Positions 1 through 6,092 of a DNA stretch of 23,983 bases are shown here, piece by piece; the stretch's first letter is position 1, and the number at the start of each line of letters is the position of its first letter. The notes below the pieces were generated by a model that saw nothing but the letters and a program-made list of their open reading frames with translations, made no database searches and was not told the origin of the DNA. Source of the stretch: a virus; the IMG/VR virus record IMGVR_UViG_3300044825_002816, positions 1-23,983 of that record; one strand, 5' to 3'. A program made the translations under genes and the position numbers.

Positions 1-158
1 ATAGAGACATCTGTGCTTCCGTCGGTGTTTTTGTCAGTATAAACGTTGTTGTCATTTGCTTGCCTAGATAACAATAAACTTTCTAAAAGTTTGCTGTGAT
101 TATCAAGAAGAGTTTTGCCCTCTTCTATGACCTGCATGTATTCTGGCAGTTTTTCCAT
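1..158 (-). CDS. Hypothetical protein, 5' part only
   Basis: The frame opens at an ATG at 158 and runs off the left edge of the window, so only the first 52 residues are visible. It begins MEKLPEYMQVIEEGKTLLD, is rich in Leu, Glu and Lys up to about residue 32, and probably forms a helix there; it then becomes polar (Asn/Asp/Thr). I do not recognise it. It lies 43 bases after the stop of the glycosyltransferase gene on the same strand, so it may belong to the same leftward transcript. Start choice is the first ATG; a GAAGA stretch just upstream is a weak ribosome binding site. Confidence 0.5.
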   Translation of the reverse strand, partial: MEKLPEYMQVIEEGKTLLDNHSKLLESLLLSRQANDNNVYTDKNTDGSTDVS

Positions 159-201
159 GGTCTTCAAATACGGAGAACTTGAATAAAAAGTACGGTTTGC
201 C

Positions 202-939
202 TTAGTTACCTAAGTGGGTTAAAAGAATATTGTAGAGGCCAATCTTCTTATAGCCACGGGCAGCAAACTCATAACAGATATTAGATGTATCGCAGTCCCA
301 GGAATCAGTCAGTGGGTTGATACCAGAGAAGCGGGCGCCTTCCTCAAAAGGTTTTGCGTAATATACACAGAAACAATTAAAGGTTGCTGCTACATCAAGT
401 CGGGGTGGGCAATGAAAAATTCTTGGTCCTTTAAAGATGTCATCCTCCGGATTGATTCGAGTGGCCCAGCTGTCATAGATCCAGCGGTGGCTATGCATTT
501 CAATGGGATGAACACTGTAAGGAGATGCAATGTCGTCATCAACCCAAAACAATTGACTAATTAACTCTGGGTCGTAATCAATGTCTGGCTCAATAAAGAC
601 AACCTTGTCATACTGCTTGAGCCCAACTTCTGCATCAGCCTTATCCAGGCATTCATTGCGGGCCATCGCTAAATACTTAACCCTGTCCTCAGCTCGAATG
701 GAACCGAAGTAAGGCCAGTCTCTTTTGCAGGTTTGAATCCAGACTTCGTTTAGCTCTTCCTCTAGTTCAGGTTTTATCTCGTTTAGATACTCAACTGTCC
801 GATCTTGAGAATCATTCTCGAATACAGATAGGTCGAATGTGATGCCAGGGTTTTCATCCTTGAGGCAAAGGATCTGATCCTTCCACCCAAACAGGAACGG
901 CTCTCTATTTCGGATGATGCTGCAAATCAAAATCCGCAT
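202..939 (-). CDS. Glycosyltransferase, GT-A fold, CAP59/GT69-like
   Basis: This 245-aa protein looks like a nucleotide-sugar-dependent glycosyltransferase. The N-terminus starts with a beta strand (MRILICSIIRN), followed by ENDSQDRTVEYL at 41-52, which fits the first nucleotide-binding segment of GT-A enzymes. ARNECLDKA (93-101) and VVFIEPDIDYDP (113-124) follow, the latter holding a DxD-like Asp119/Asp121. The Cys-rich segment near 189-223 (FNCFCVYY, SWDCDTSNICYEF) resembles fungal CAP59-type alpha-mannosyltransferases. There is no signal peptide. Its start overlaps the end of the upstream ColD-like gene by 13 bases and has a strong AAGGAG site at 948-953 with an 8-base spacer, so the two genes are probably co-translated. 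It may transfer the sugar made by that pathway. The donor and acceptor cannot be read from sequence. Confidence 0.75.
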   Translation of the reverse strand: MRILICSIIRNREPFLFGWKDQILCLKDENPGITFDLSVFENDSQDRTVEYLNEIKPELEEELNEVWIQTCKRDWPYFGSIRAEDRVKYLAMARNECLDKADAEVGLKQYDKVVFIEPDIDYDPELISQLFWVDDDIASPYSVHPIEMHSHRWIYDSWATRINPEDDIFKGPRIFHCPPRLDVAATFNCFCVYYAKPFEEGARFSGINPLTDSWDCDTSNICYEFAARGYKKIGLYNILLTHLGN

Positions 940-2102
940 CGGTCTAGCTCCTTGGAAAGATCTTTGATATCAGCTTCTTTAATGAAATGATTGTTACCGA
1001 TATAGAACGAATGGGTGTGCATCCGTTCGCTATTGGGCAGCGGAATTAAGGACGTGTAGTCCTCCATGAAAGGTTGGCGTAGCAGGTTGCCTACCAGGAA
1101 GGGGCGCGTCTCAATGCCAATCAACTGGAGAAACTTCTTGACTTCAGTGGCAGTCTTCTCATCTTTGCAATGGAACGGTAGTGTCATTGCGCTGTTACCA
1201 CGGGCTGTTGGTAGCGCTTCAAACCAAGGTCGCTTAAGCATCTCGGTTCGGAATAGCGCATAATTTTTGGCACGCTGTTCGTTCCAGCTGTCAAGTTTCT
1301 TTAGCTGAACCCTGCCAAGGACTGCGCCAGTCTCAACATTTCGGAAGTTGTAACCCTTAGTTGGGAACAGAAAAGTCGGGTCGATGTCTGGGTACTTCTC
1401 TTGGATAGCGTTCTTGTAAGAAGGGATCATCTCGCGGGACAAACCGTGAGAGCGCTTGGCCCGCAAGAGGTTATACAGTGACTCGTTGTTAACGCAGATC
1501 ATTCCACCTTCTACGGTGGTCATGTGATGGCCAAAATAAAAGGAGAAGGTTGAGCCAAGGCCCGTGTTGCCTACCTTTACTCCGGTCTTGGAATCACATG
1601 CTCCGTGCGATTCGCAACAGTCTTCAATAATTGCTGCATGCGGCCACAGCTCCTTGATCAACTCCATGTCATTGGAGATGCCAAGGACATGCGTCAAGTA
1701 AACAACATCAGGCTGCAGGCCCTTGAGGAACAAGTTCTGAACTGAATCTCGGGTTGGGCTGTAGGTCTCGTAATCAATGTCATAAAAATACACATTGTGA
1801 TTTTGCTGACAGAAAGTTGAGATGTTGGTTGCCCAGTTAATGGCTGGCGCAAAGATGGTCAGTTGCTTTTTAGTTGGAAAGTAGTGCTCATGTACTGCAT
1901 CCAGCAGCAGAAAATTGGCAACAGAACCGTTAGCTACATATAAGGAATACGGTGCACCCTGCCATTTACTCCAATCTTCTTCGAACTGGCGGCACTCAGG
2001 ACCGTTCGTAAAACGATCAGCAGTCAGTACAAATTTTGCCAGTGCCAGGCGCTCCTTCCATCCCAACGTGTTTTTTTGGAGCGGCCAATCAAAGATCGTC
2101 AT
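927..2102 (-). CDS. PLP-dependent sugar 3-dehydratase, ColD/E1-like (DegT family)
   Basis: This 391-aa protein belongs to the DegT/DnrJ/EryC1/StrS fold-type I PLP family. Numbered from an alternative TTG six codons upstream (2120), the landmarks are NGSVANFLLLDAV (64-76), IEDCCESHGA (165-174) and FSFYFGHHMTTVEGG (192-206). Ordinary sugar aminotransferases have a PLP-binding lysine where this protein has His198-His199. That replacement is the known signature of ColD (GDP-4-keto-6-deoxy-D-mannose 3-dehydratase) and the E1 dehydratase, which remove the C3 hydroxyl instead of transaminating stably. GYNFRN near 258 and the GIETRPFLVGNLLRQ segment also resemble ColD as I remember it. The length matches ColD (about 390 aa). 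The divergent neighbour gmd makes ColD's substrate. I chose ATG 2102 over TTG 2120 because family members begin close to the FDWPL segment. No ColC-type reductase is visible. Confidence 0.82.
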   Translation of the reverse strand: MTIFDWPLQKNTLGWKERLALAKFVLTADRFTNGPECRQFEEDWSKWQGAPYSLYVANGSVANFLLLDAVHEHYFPTKKQLTIFAPAINWATNISTFCQQNHNVYFYDIDYETYSPTRDSVQNLFLKGLQPDVVYLTHVLGISNDMELIKELWPHAAIIEDCCESHGACDSKTGVKVGNTGLGSTFSFYFGHHMTTVEGGMICVNNESLYNLLRAKRSHGLSREMIPSYKNAIQEKYPDIDPTFLFPTKGYNFRNVETGAVLGRVQLKKLDSWNEQRAKNYALFRTEMLKRPWFEALPTARGNSAMTLPFHCKDEKTATEVKKFLQLIGIETRPFLVGNLLRQPFMEDYTSLIPLPNSERMHTHSFYIGNNHFIKEADIKDLSKELDRCGF

Positions 2103-2151
2103 AACCAGGCGTTGTTTCAATGGTTATACTTTAATCACGCAGATATTGCAA

Positions 2152-3174
2152 ATGAAAAGGGCACTAATCACCGGAATCACTGGCCAAGATGGTTCTTATC
2201 TGGCGCGTAACCTGATCGATAATGGCTACAAGGTCTGTGGTGTCGTACGCAATCACACGCAACCAAACCATCTTGAGAAACTCAAGTGGGTATTCGGTGG
2301 CAAAATACCTGGTGATGTCTCAGTTGAATATTCAGATTTAACTGATGCACCTTCTTTGACCCGGGTGATCCAGGATTTTGCTCCTGATGAGGTCTACAAT
2401 CTGGCAGCTCAAAGCCATGTCGGTGTCAGCTTTAAATCTCCGGTGAGCACAGCCTCTGCAAATGCATTGGGTGTCATGAATGTTTTGGAGGCATGCCGGG
2501 CTGCCGGTTGTCCTCCCAAGTTTTATCAGGCTTCTACCTCTGAAATGTTCGGCAAGGTACAGTCGTTTCCTCAGAATGAAGAAACTGGCTTTTATCCCAG
2601 AAGTCCTTATGGGGTGGCCAAGCTTTTTGGCTATTGGCTGACCGTTAATTACCGAGAAAGCTACGACCTTTTTGCGTCGAACGGTATCCTTTTTAACCAT
2701 GAGAGCCCCATCAGGGGCGACAATTTTGTTACCAAGAAGATCACCAAGGGTTTGGTGGGGGTCATGCGAGGCAAAATTCCTGTCCTCGAACTAGGAAATT
2801 TGGAGGCAAAACGTGATTGGGGCCACGCAAAAGACTATGTTGAGGCCATGCGTCTGATCTTGCAGCAAGACTCAGCGGATGACTATGTGATTGCAACGGG
2901 TATGCAGCACAGTGTTCGGCAGTTCTGTGAGATTGCAGCTGACTACCTCAACCTAAAACTTGAATGGCGGGGTGAAGGCGTTGATGAAATTGGTTACAGC
3001 AAGACGTTGGATCGTGTCATCATCAAGATCAATCCACAGTTTTATCGTCCAGCAGAAGTCGATACTCTCTTGGGTGATTGCACCAAGGCTTACCGGGAGC
3101 TGAGCTGGGAGCCTCGTATCCTTTTTGAGGATATGGTGAAAGAGATGATCAACTACGATCTGGCAACCGTTTAA
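2152..3174 (+). CDS. gmd: GDP-mannose 4,6-dehydratase
   Basis: Gmd converts GDP-D-mannose to GDP-4-keto-6-deoxy-D-mannose, the branch point for GDP-fucose, rhamnose, perosamine and colitose. The 340-aa product is an extended SDR enzyme: NADP-binding GxxGxxG at 8-14 (GITGQDG), AAQSHVGVSF at 85-94, STSEMFG at 128-134 with the catalytic Thr129 and Glu131, and the YxxxK pair Tyr153/Lys157 in SPYGVAK. NHESPIRGDNFVTKKI at 182-197 and RDWGHAKDYVEAM near 221 are Gmd hallmarks. It is slightly short for the family (about 345-370 aa). The frame is open far upstream over the opposite gene, but translation clearly starts at ATG 2152, where homology begins. It is divergent from the ColD-like gene by only 49 bases, so the two probably share a regulatory region. 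Confidence 0.95.
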   Translation: MKRALITGITGQDGSYLARNLIDNGYKVCGVVRNHTQPNHLEKLKWVFGGKIPGDVSVEYSDLTDAPSLTRVIQDFAPDEVYNLAAQSHVGVSFKSPVSTASANALGVMNVLEACRAAGCPPKFYQASTSEMFGKVQSFPQNEETGFYPRSPYGVAKLFGYWLTVNYRESYDLFASNGILFNHESPIRGDNFVTKKITKGLVGVMRGKIPVLELGNLEAKRDWGHAKDYVEAMRLILQQDSADDYVIATGMQHSVRQFCEIAADYLNLKLEWRGEGVDEIGYSKTLDRVIIKINPQFYRPAEVDTLLGDCTKAYRELSWEPRILFEDMVKEMINYDLATV

Positions 3175-3353
3175 AGATCAACCCTGAGGTAAGGCTCCTG
3201 TTCTTCCAGGAGCTTTGCTTCAAAAGCATCTGCCTCACTGGTAGAGATGTCGTCATATGCAACACCGTTCCTTGAGCGGTGCTCAATTTGCAGGAACGTT
3301 TTTATGTCAATCGAAGGATCACAGTAATAAAAACGGCTAATGTGACAAACCAT
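3171..3353 (-). CDS. Small hypothetical protein (60 aa)
   Basis: I do not recognise this protein. It begins MVCHISRFYYCDPS and ends in an acidic helix-like stretch (TSEADAFEAKLLEEQEPYL). It is convergent with gmd and their 3' ends overlap by 4 bases. A TTG at 3371 would add six residues; I prefer ATG 3353. Its 5' half overlaps, in another frame, the small membrane peptide at 3302-3415, so either the first ~17 codons are wrong or the genes truly overlap. The acidic C-terminal half looks like real coding sequence. Confidence 0.45.
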   Translation of the reverse strand: MVCHISRFYYCDPSIDIKTFLQIEHRSRNGVAYDDISTSEADAFEAKLLEEQEPYLRVDL

Positions 3354-3415
3354 ACTGCGATCAATTCCCAATTCAATTTAAAACAGGTCCATAAAATTTG
3401 AAAGAGGACCGTCAT
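3302..3415 (-). CDS. Small single-span membrane peptide (37 aa)
   Basis: The frame starts at ATG 3415 and stops with TAA at 3302-3304. The product starts MTVLFQILWTCFKLNWEL and continues with an unbroken hydrophobic stretch (LIAVWFVTLAVFITVIL, residues 18-34) long enough to cross a membrane, ending in Arg-Leu-Thr. A GGTGG sequence lies 10 bases before the ATG. It is the second gene after a good leftward promoter and follows another membrane peptide by 38 bases. It overlaps the next small gene in a different frame. Its function is unknown; phage peptides of this kind often act at the host membrane in lysis, lysis inhibition or superinfection exclusion, but nothing here proves that. Confidence 0.45.
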   Translation of the reverse strand: MTVLFQILWTCFKLNWELIAVWFVTLAVFITVILRLT

Positions 3416-3453
3416 GCAGGACCACCAACCCTGTATGAATAGTCCTATTTTTG

Positions 3454-3543
3454 TCAGCGGATCCAATGGGGCACCAGTTCGATCAGTGTTGTGATCAGCA
3501 TAGCTGACAAAATCGAGATCATCAGGTACTTGAATTCTTTCAT
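3454..3543 (-). CDS. Small single-span membrane peptide (29 aa)
   Basis: The frame starts at ATG 3543 and stops with TGA at 3454-3456. The product begins MKEFKYLMISILSAMLITTL and ends IELVPHWIR. Residues 7-24 are hydrophobic and flanked by charged residues, giving one predicted transmembrane helix with positive charges on both sides. It lies directly downstream of a near-consensus sigma70 promoter at 3565-3592, with an expected leader of only about 14 bases. TAAGA before the ATG is a weak ribosome binding site. It is too short for homology calls, but the promoter, the topology and the second membrane peptide after it make chance less likely. Confidence 0.45.
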   Translation of the reverse strand: MKEFKYLMISILSAMLITTLIELVPHWIR

Positions 3544-3564
3544 TCTTAGTTTGTGATCTGCTAA

Positions 3565-3592
3565 ATTATAGGCAATATACAAAACCTGTTAA
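3565..3592 (-). promoter_or_regulatory. Sigma70-like promoter driving the leftward small genes
   Basis: Read leftward, TTAACA (3587-3592) and TATAAT (3565-3570) are separated by 16 bases. That is 5/6 and 6/6 of the bacterial -35 and -10 consensus. Transcription would start near 3557 and reach the 29-aa membrane peptide at 3543. The -35 box ends on the first base of the exonuclease start codon on the other strand, so the two transcription units abut. Confidence 0.55.
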
Positions 3593-4446
3593 TGGTTGCT
3601 AAACTAAATAATGAGGATCCTTGGATTAAAGCCAAGGATGAGCAACCAGAAGTCATGCGGTCGATTAATCGGACCGCAGCCAGGATTACACTTAACGGAA
3701 AACGTCACTATACAACTCCGTTACCAACTGGACCTGCGCCGTCCGTAACTACAATCATTAGTGAAACAGCTTCCGAAGCAAACAAACGGAAGCTTGAAAT
3801 GTGGTCTAAAAATAATCCAGGTGTTAAAGAAGCTGCAGCCGAACGAGGTACGGCAATTCACTATGGAATGGAATGTTACCTCAAAGGAAATAAAACCCCT
3901 GATATCCCGGAAGAATATGCAGATTTTTGGTCGGGTATGCCAAAAATTCTCGATCAGTTCCAGGAAGTTTTATGGGCAGAATCTCCTGTTCTGGACAAAT
4001 TTAATTTTACTATTGGTGCTGATGACGTTGCTCGCGTCTGGGGTTGCGATGACGAAGGTCGTGCTTGGGCTGGCGCTCCTGATATTATTGCTGTTGCCAA
4101 TAACAAACTGACGCTTGCTGACTTGAAAACCAGCGTCAAACCTTACAGTCGCAAGTGGCCCAAGGACCTTGAGAAGGGTTCGCCTGAATGGCGTGATCTC
4201 TTGGGCGGTCACCTCAAATTTAAAAAGACATGCAAACAGCTCGCGGCATACGATATAGCTATTACCCAGACACTGGGAATAAAAGTTCAACAAGCTGCTA
4301 TTCTTGTCTCAACACCCTTGCGAACTCAGGTATTTAAGATCTCCAGGAGATTTCTTGATTCGTTGCATGAAGATTGGTACAAAATTGTAGATGAGTACTA
4401 CAAGCAAATCGAAAACTGCGGGGTATATGATCCAGATCTCATCTAA
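3592..4446 (+). CDS. PD-(D/E)XK exonuclease (RecB/Cas4-like)
   Basis: This 284-aa protein has the motif order of Mg-dependent PD-(D/E)XK exonucleases: ERGTAIHYGMECYL near residues 84-97 (motif I, RGT..H), GAPDIIAVANNKLTLADLKTS near 162-182 (the acidic D and DxK catalytic residues), and QLAAYDIA near 217-224 (QxxxY). Such phage enzymes process DNA ends in recombination or degrade host DNA. It has no helicase domain. The start is the first ATG; no good Shine-Dalgarno site is visible. The last 21 codons (from 4381) are duplicated in diverged form at 4818-4883, beyond the next gene. The present C-terminus was therefore probably brought in with the inserted endonuclease gene. Codon use is A-rich compared with the primase gene downstream. 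Confidence 0.85.
   Translation: MVAKLNNEDPWIKAKDEQPEVMRSINRTAARITLNGKRHYTTPLPTGPAPSVTTIISETASEANKRKLEMWSKNNPGVKEAAAERGTAIHYGMECYLKGNKTPDIPEEYADFWSGMPKILDQFQEVLWAESPVLDKFNFTIGADDVARVWGCDDEGRAWAGAPDIIAVANNKLTLADLKTSVKPYSRKWPKDLEKGSPEWRDLLGGHLKFKKTCKQLAAYDIAITQTLGIKVQQAAILVSTPLRTQVFKISRRFLDSLHEDWYKIVDEYYKQIENCGVYDPDLI
4381..4446 (+). repeat. Exonuclease tail, copy 1 (in use)
   Basis: These 66 bases encode the last 21 residues and stop of the exonuclease (KIVDEYYKQIENC..VYDPDLI). They match 4818-4883 at 46 of 66 bases and 18 of 21 residues, with most differences at third codon positions. This copy, but not the other, contains GGGGTATATG, which gives the following endonuclease gene a start codon and a purine-rich site. 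That suggests this copy belongs to the inserted module. Confidence 0.85.
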
Positions 4447-4831
4447 ACTTTGCATTCGTTGCAACAAAAACAAAGATTTAAACTGCTTTGGATGGTCTGG
4501 TTATGTCAAAAAGAACGGCGTAAAAAGTTTATGTAGTTATTGCAAAACATGCCAAAACGAGCTTCGTGTTCAACGCAAATACGGTGTTGATTACGAAACA
4601 TATAAGAATATGTTGGAAGCTCAGAATGGATGTTGTGCAAATTCTGGGTGCAATTCAGCTGAGCCAGGCGCTCCCGGAAGAACAAGATTCTATATTGATC
4701 ACTGCCATGCAACAAATAAAATACGCGGTTTACTTTGTCACAAATGCAATCTTGCTCTTGGTCATGTTAATGATGACATCAAAAGACTAGAAGGATTAAT
4801 TAAATATTTAAAAGATCAAGATCGTAGCTGA
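4427..4831 (+). CDS. Endonuclease VII-family (HNH) nuclease, probable homing-type insertion
   Basis: The 134-aa product matches the recombination endonuclease VII family. It has a zinc-finger region (CIRC near residue 9 and CKTC near 41), then the His-Me-finger core DHCHATNKIRGLLCHKCNLALGH at about 98-120, with DHCH and CxxCN carrying the catalytic and zinc residues. T4 endonuclease VII resolves branched DNA; many phage relatives behave as free-standing mobile nucleases. I chose ATG 4427, six bases after GGGG began, because the first zinc cysteines then sit near the N-terminus as usual; ATG 4391 would add 12 residues. The start lies inside the exonuclease 3' end and the stop lies inside a second copy of that 3' end, so the gene sits exactly between two exonuclease tails. 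That context favours an inserted mobile gene over a resident junction resolvase. Confidence 0.85.
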   Translation: MIQISSKLCIRCNKNKDLNCFGWSGYVKKNGVKSLCSYCKTCQNELRVQRKYGVDYETYKNMLEAQNGCCANSGCNSAEPGAPGRTRFYIDHCHATNKIRGLLCHKCNLALGHVNDDIKRLEGLIKYLKDQDRS

Positions 4832-4883
4832 ATACTATTCTCAAATAGAGAACTGTAATGTCTACGATCCTGATCTAATTTGA
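4818..4883 (+). pseudogene. Displaced 3' remnant of the exonuclease gene (copy 2)
   Basis: In one frame these bases read KIVAEYYSQIENCNVYDPDLI and stop at TGA 4881-4883. That is 18 of 21 residues identical to the exonuclease C-terminus encoded at 4381-4446. Upstream in this frame a TAA comes within a few codons and there is no start codon, so it cannot be translated as a gene. The substitutions are mostly synonymous, showing that both versions evolved under selection as part of a working exonuclease before being brought together. It is most simply the native tail left behind when the endonuclease VII module inserted. Confidence 0.85.
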
Positions 4884-4884
4884 A

Positions 4885-5361
4885 TTAACGGCCAGTGGTG
4901 CGAGGCTTAATGCCTTTATTGCCAGGCTGGGTTTTCTTTTGCACAGGACGCTGCGCTGCTTTAGGTGTTGCCTTGGGTGTTGCTGCAGCAGCTGGCTTCC
5001 GAGCTGGAACTGCCGAAGGTTTGCCTGCAGAGCCAGTTGTTTGACGTGGAGTCCTGCCTTCTTCCTTAAGTTTAATCCTTTGCTCGTTCAATTTATTCAA
5101 ACGATTTGCAAGAGCTTCTTTATTTAGTTTCTTTTCCGGTGCAGCAGGCCTGTTATTGCTTTGAGCACTGGCAGGCCGGCGTGGGGGAACAGGCTTTTTG
5201 GTTTCCGTAGAACCTTTGGTCCTTTCGCCAATTACTGGTTTTTTAGAACCTGCATCATTCGGCTTGCTAGCACGATTTGGAGTGCCAGGGGCAGGGCGTT
5301 TTGGGCCTCCTGGATTTGGGTAATTGGTGGTATAGCCAGCACCGGGAACTACTAATGACAT
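4885..5361 (-). CDS. Basic Pro/Ala/Lys-rich disordered protein
   Basis: I do not recognise a family. The 158-aa product is strongly basic and low in complexity. Residues 1-75 are rich in Pro, Gly, Lys, Arg and Asn; about 76-105 form a charged helix with coiled-coil character (LNKEALANRLNKLNEQRIKL); the C-terminal 50 residues are Ala/Pro/Lys-rich (PARKPAAAATPKATPKAAQR), like histone H1 tails. It could bind DNA or act as a virion or scaffold accessory, but that is a guess from composition. It is the only minus-strand gene between 3.6 and 13 kb. Its stop lies one base beyond the displaced exonuclease tail. It starts at the first ATG, and 53 bases separate it from the divergent gene at 5415. Confidence 0.6.
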   Translation of the reverse strand: MSLVVPGAGYTTNYPNPGGPKRPAPGTPNRASKPNDAGSKKPVIGERTKGSTETKKPVPPRRPASAQSNNRPAAPEKKLNKEALANRLNKLNEQRIKLKEEGRTPRQTTGSAGKPSAVPARKPAAAATPKATPKAAQRPVQKKTQPGNKGIKPRTTGR

Positions 5362-5414
5362 GGACTTTTAATTTTCTATTGCTATTTTAAAGTAAAGAAA
5401 TCAATTAAATTGAA

Positions 5415-5693
5415 ATGAAAATACTAGCTCTCCTGTTAGATGCCGTAATCAAATGGTGGAAACGTATTTGGTTTGAAGCCAAGCTCAAGGCGCGGCTTGA
5501 TATGATCGAACTGGAAAATAAGATTGAAGCTGAAATTGAACGTGAAGAACAGAACAAACCAATCTATATTGAACATCCTATTGATCCAGAGCTACAGACC
5601 GGTGAGTCTCAAAAACTTGGTGGGGCAATGGAACTGAGAGCACCTTGGTACACTGATGGCCTGGAATCCGAACGGGAAAATGGAAAGCCGTAA
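5415..5693 (+). CDS. Small protein, hydrophobic N-terminus and coiled coil
   Basis: The 92-aa product opens with MKILALLLDAVIKWWKRIWF, an amphipathic or membrane-associated helix, continues with a charged helix (residues 20-47, Glu/Lys-rich, coiled-coil-like), and ends in a polar tail. I do not recognise it. The N-terminal segment could be a membrane anchor, but Lys14, Lys17 and Arg18 make a peripheral amphipathic helix equally likely. It starts a run of plus-strand genes; its end overlaps the next small gene by 14 bases. The AT-rich stretch at 5362-5414 must hold promoters for both this gene and the divergent one, but no clear boxes stand out. Confidence 0.6.
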   Translation: MKILALLLDAVIKWWKRIWFEAKLKARLDMIELENKIEAEIEREEQNKPIYIEHPIDPELQTGESQKLGGAMELRAPWYTDGLESERENGKP

Positions 5694-5832
5694 GCGTTAC
5701 GCTTGGCAAATTGCATGCGAAACAGCAGTAGTGACCAAAGAGGATGCACTGTTGGTTTATGAACGGTTAATGAAACAATTTGAAATGAAAGATAAGGAAC
5801 GGAATAATAATGAGTCCAATAAGACTTGCTGA
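5680..5832 (+). CDS. Small hypothetical protein (50 aa)
   Basis: The frame runs from ATG 5680 to TGA 5832. The product (start MESRKRYAWQIACETAVVTK) has a predicted helix from about residue 18 to 45 and a Lys/Asn-rich end. It overlaps the end of the preceding gene by 14 bases, with CGGGAAA directly before the ATG, which suggests coupled translation. No family is recognised. Confidence 0.5.
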   Translation: MESRKRYAWQIACETAVVTKEDALLVYERLMKQFEMKDKERNNNESNKTC

Positions 5833-5906
5833 TCTACAGGAAATCGTAATAGCCCCTCTGGATTGGTCGCCGTAGGATAAGGAGACACACAAGTCAAGCC
5901 CTCACC

Positions 5907-6092
5907 ATGGACATCAATGTCTGTATGGGTGAGTGGATGAATAGTCTCATGAGTCGCATGGTAAGTGCGGCGGATGGGGACTGTTTTTATCTGCCCACTG
6001 ACATGCATCTTCATGCTTTTTTGCTATTGAAAGAGGCAAGTTTTGCGGATAAAAACTTTAAAGTAGAAGTTCGACCGATGAACCAGGCATGA
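5907..6092 (+). CDS. Small conserved-looking hypothetical protein (61 aa)
   Basis: The product begins MDINVCMGEWMNSLMSRMVS and contains DCFYLPTDMHLHAFLLLKEASF, which looks like a compact folded domain. I do not recognise it. Its TGA overlaps the ATG of the primase gene (ATGA at 6089-6092), the typical sign of coupled genes, so I accept it as real. The start is uncertain: a perfect AAGGAG lies at 5879-5884, 22 bases before ATG 5907, and no ATG, GTG or TTG occurs at normal distance from it. ATG at residue 7 is an alternative. The 74 bases at 5833-5906 hold no other convincing gene. Confidence 0.6.
   Translation: MDINVCMGEWMNSLMSRMVSAADGDCFYLPTDMHLHAFLLLKEASFADKNFKVEVRPMNQA

Noticed and set aside
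2103-2120. TTG start for the ColD-like gene
   Set aside because: The in-frame ATG at 2102 fits the family N-terminus better; the six extra residues have no support.
1915-2151. Upstream extension of the gmd frame by 79 codons
   Set aside because: Family similarity begins at ATG 2152, and the extension lies over the coding strand of the ColD-like gene.
5810-5875. 21-codon frame after the 50-aa gene
   Set aside because: It is too short, without a ribosome binding site or features that separate it from chance.
5757-6014. Minus-strand frame of 85 codons
   Set aside because: It lies over two plus-strand small genes that are tied to neighbours by start/stop overlaps, and its product has no recognisable features.
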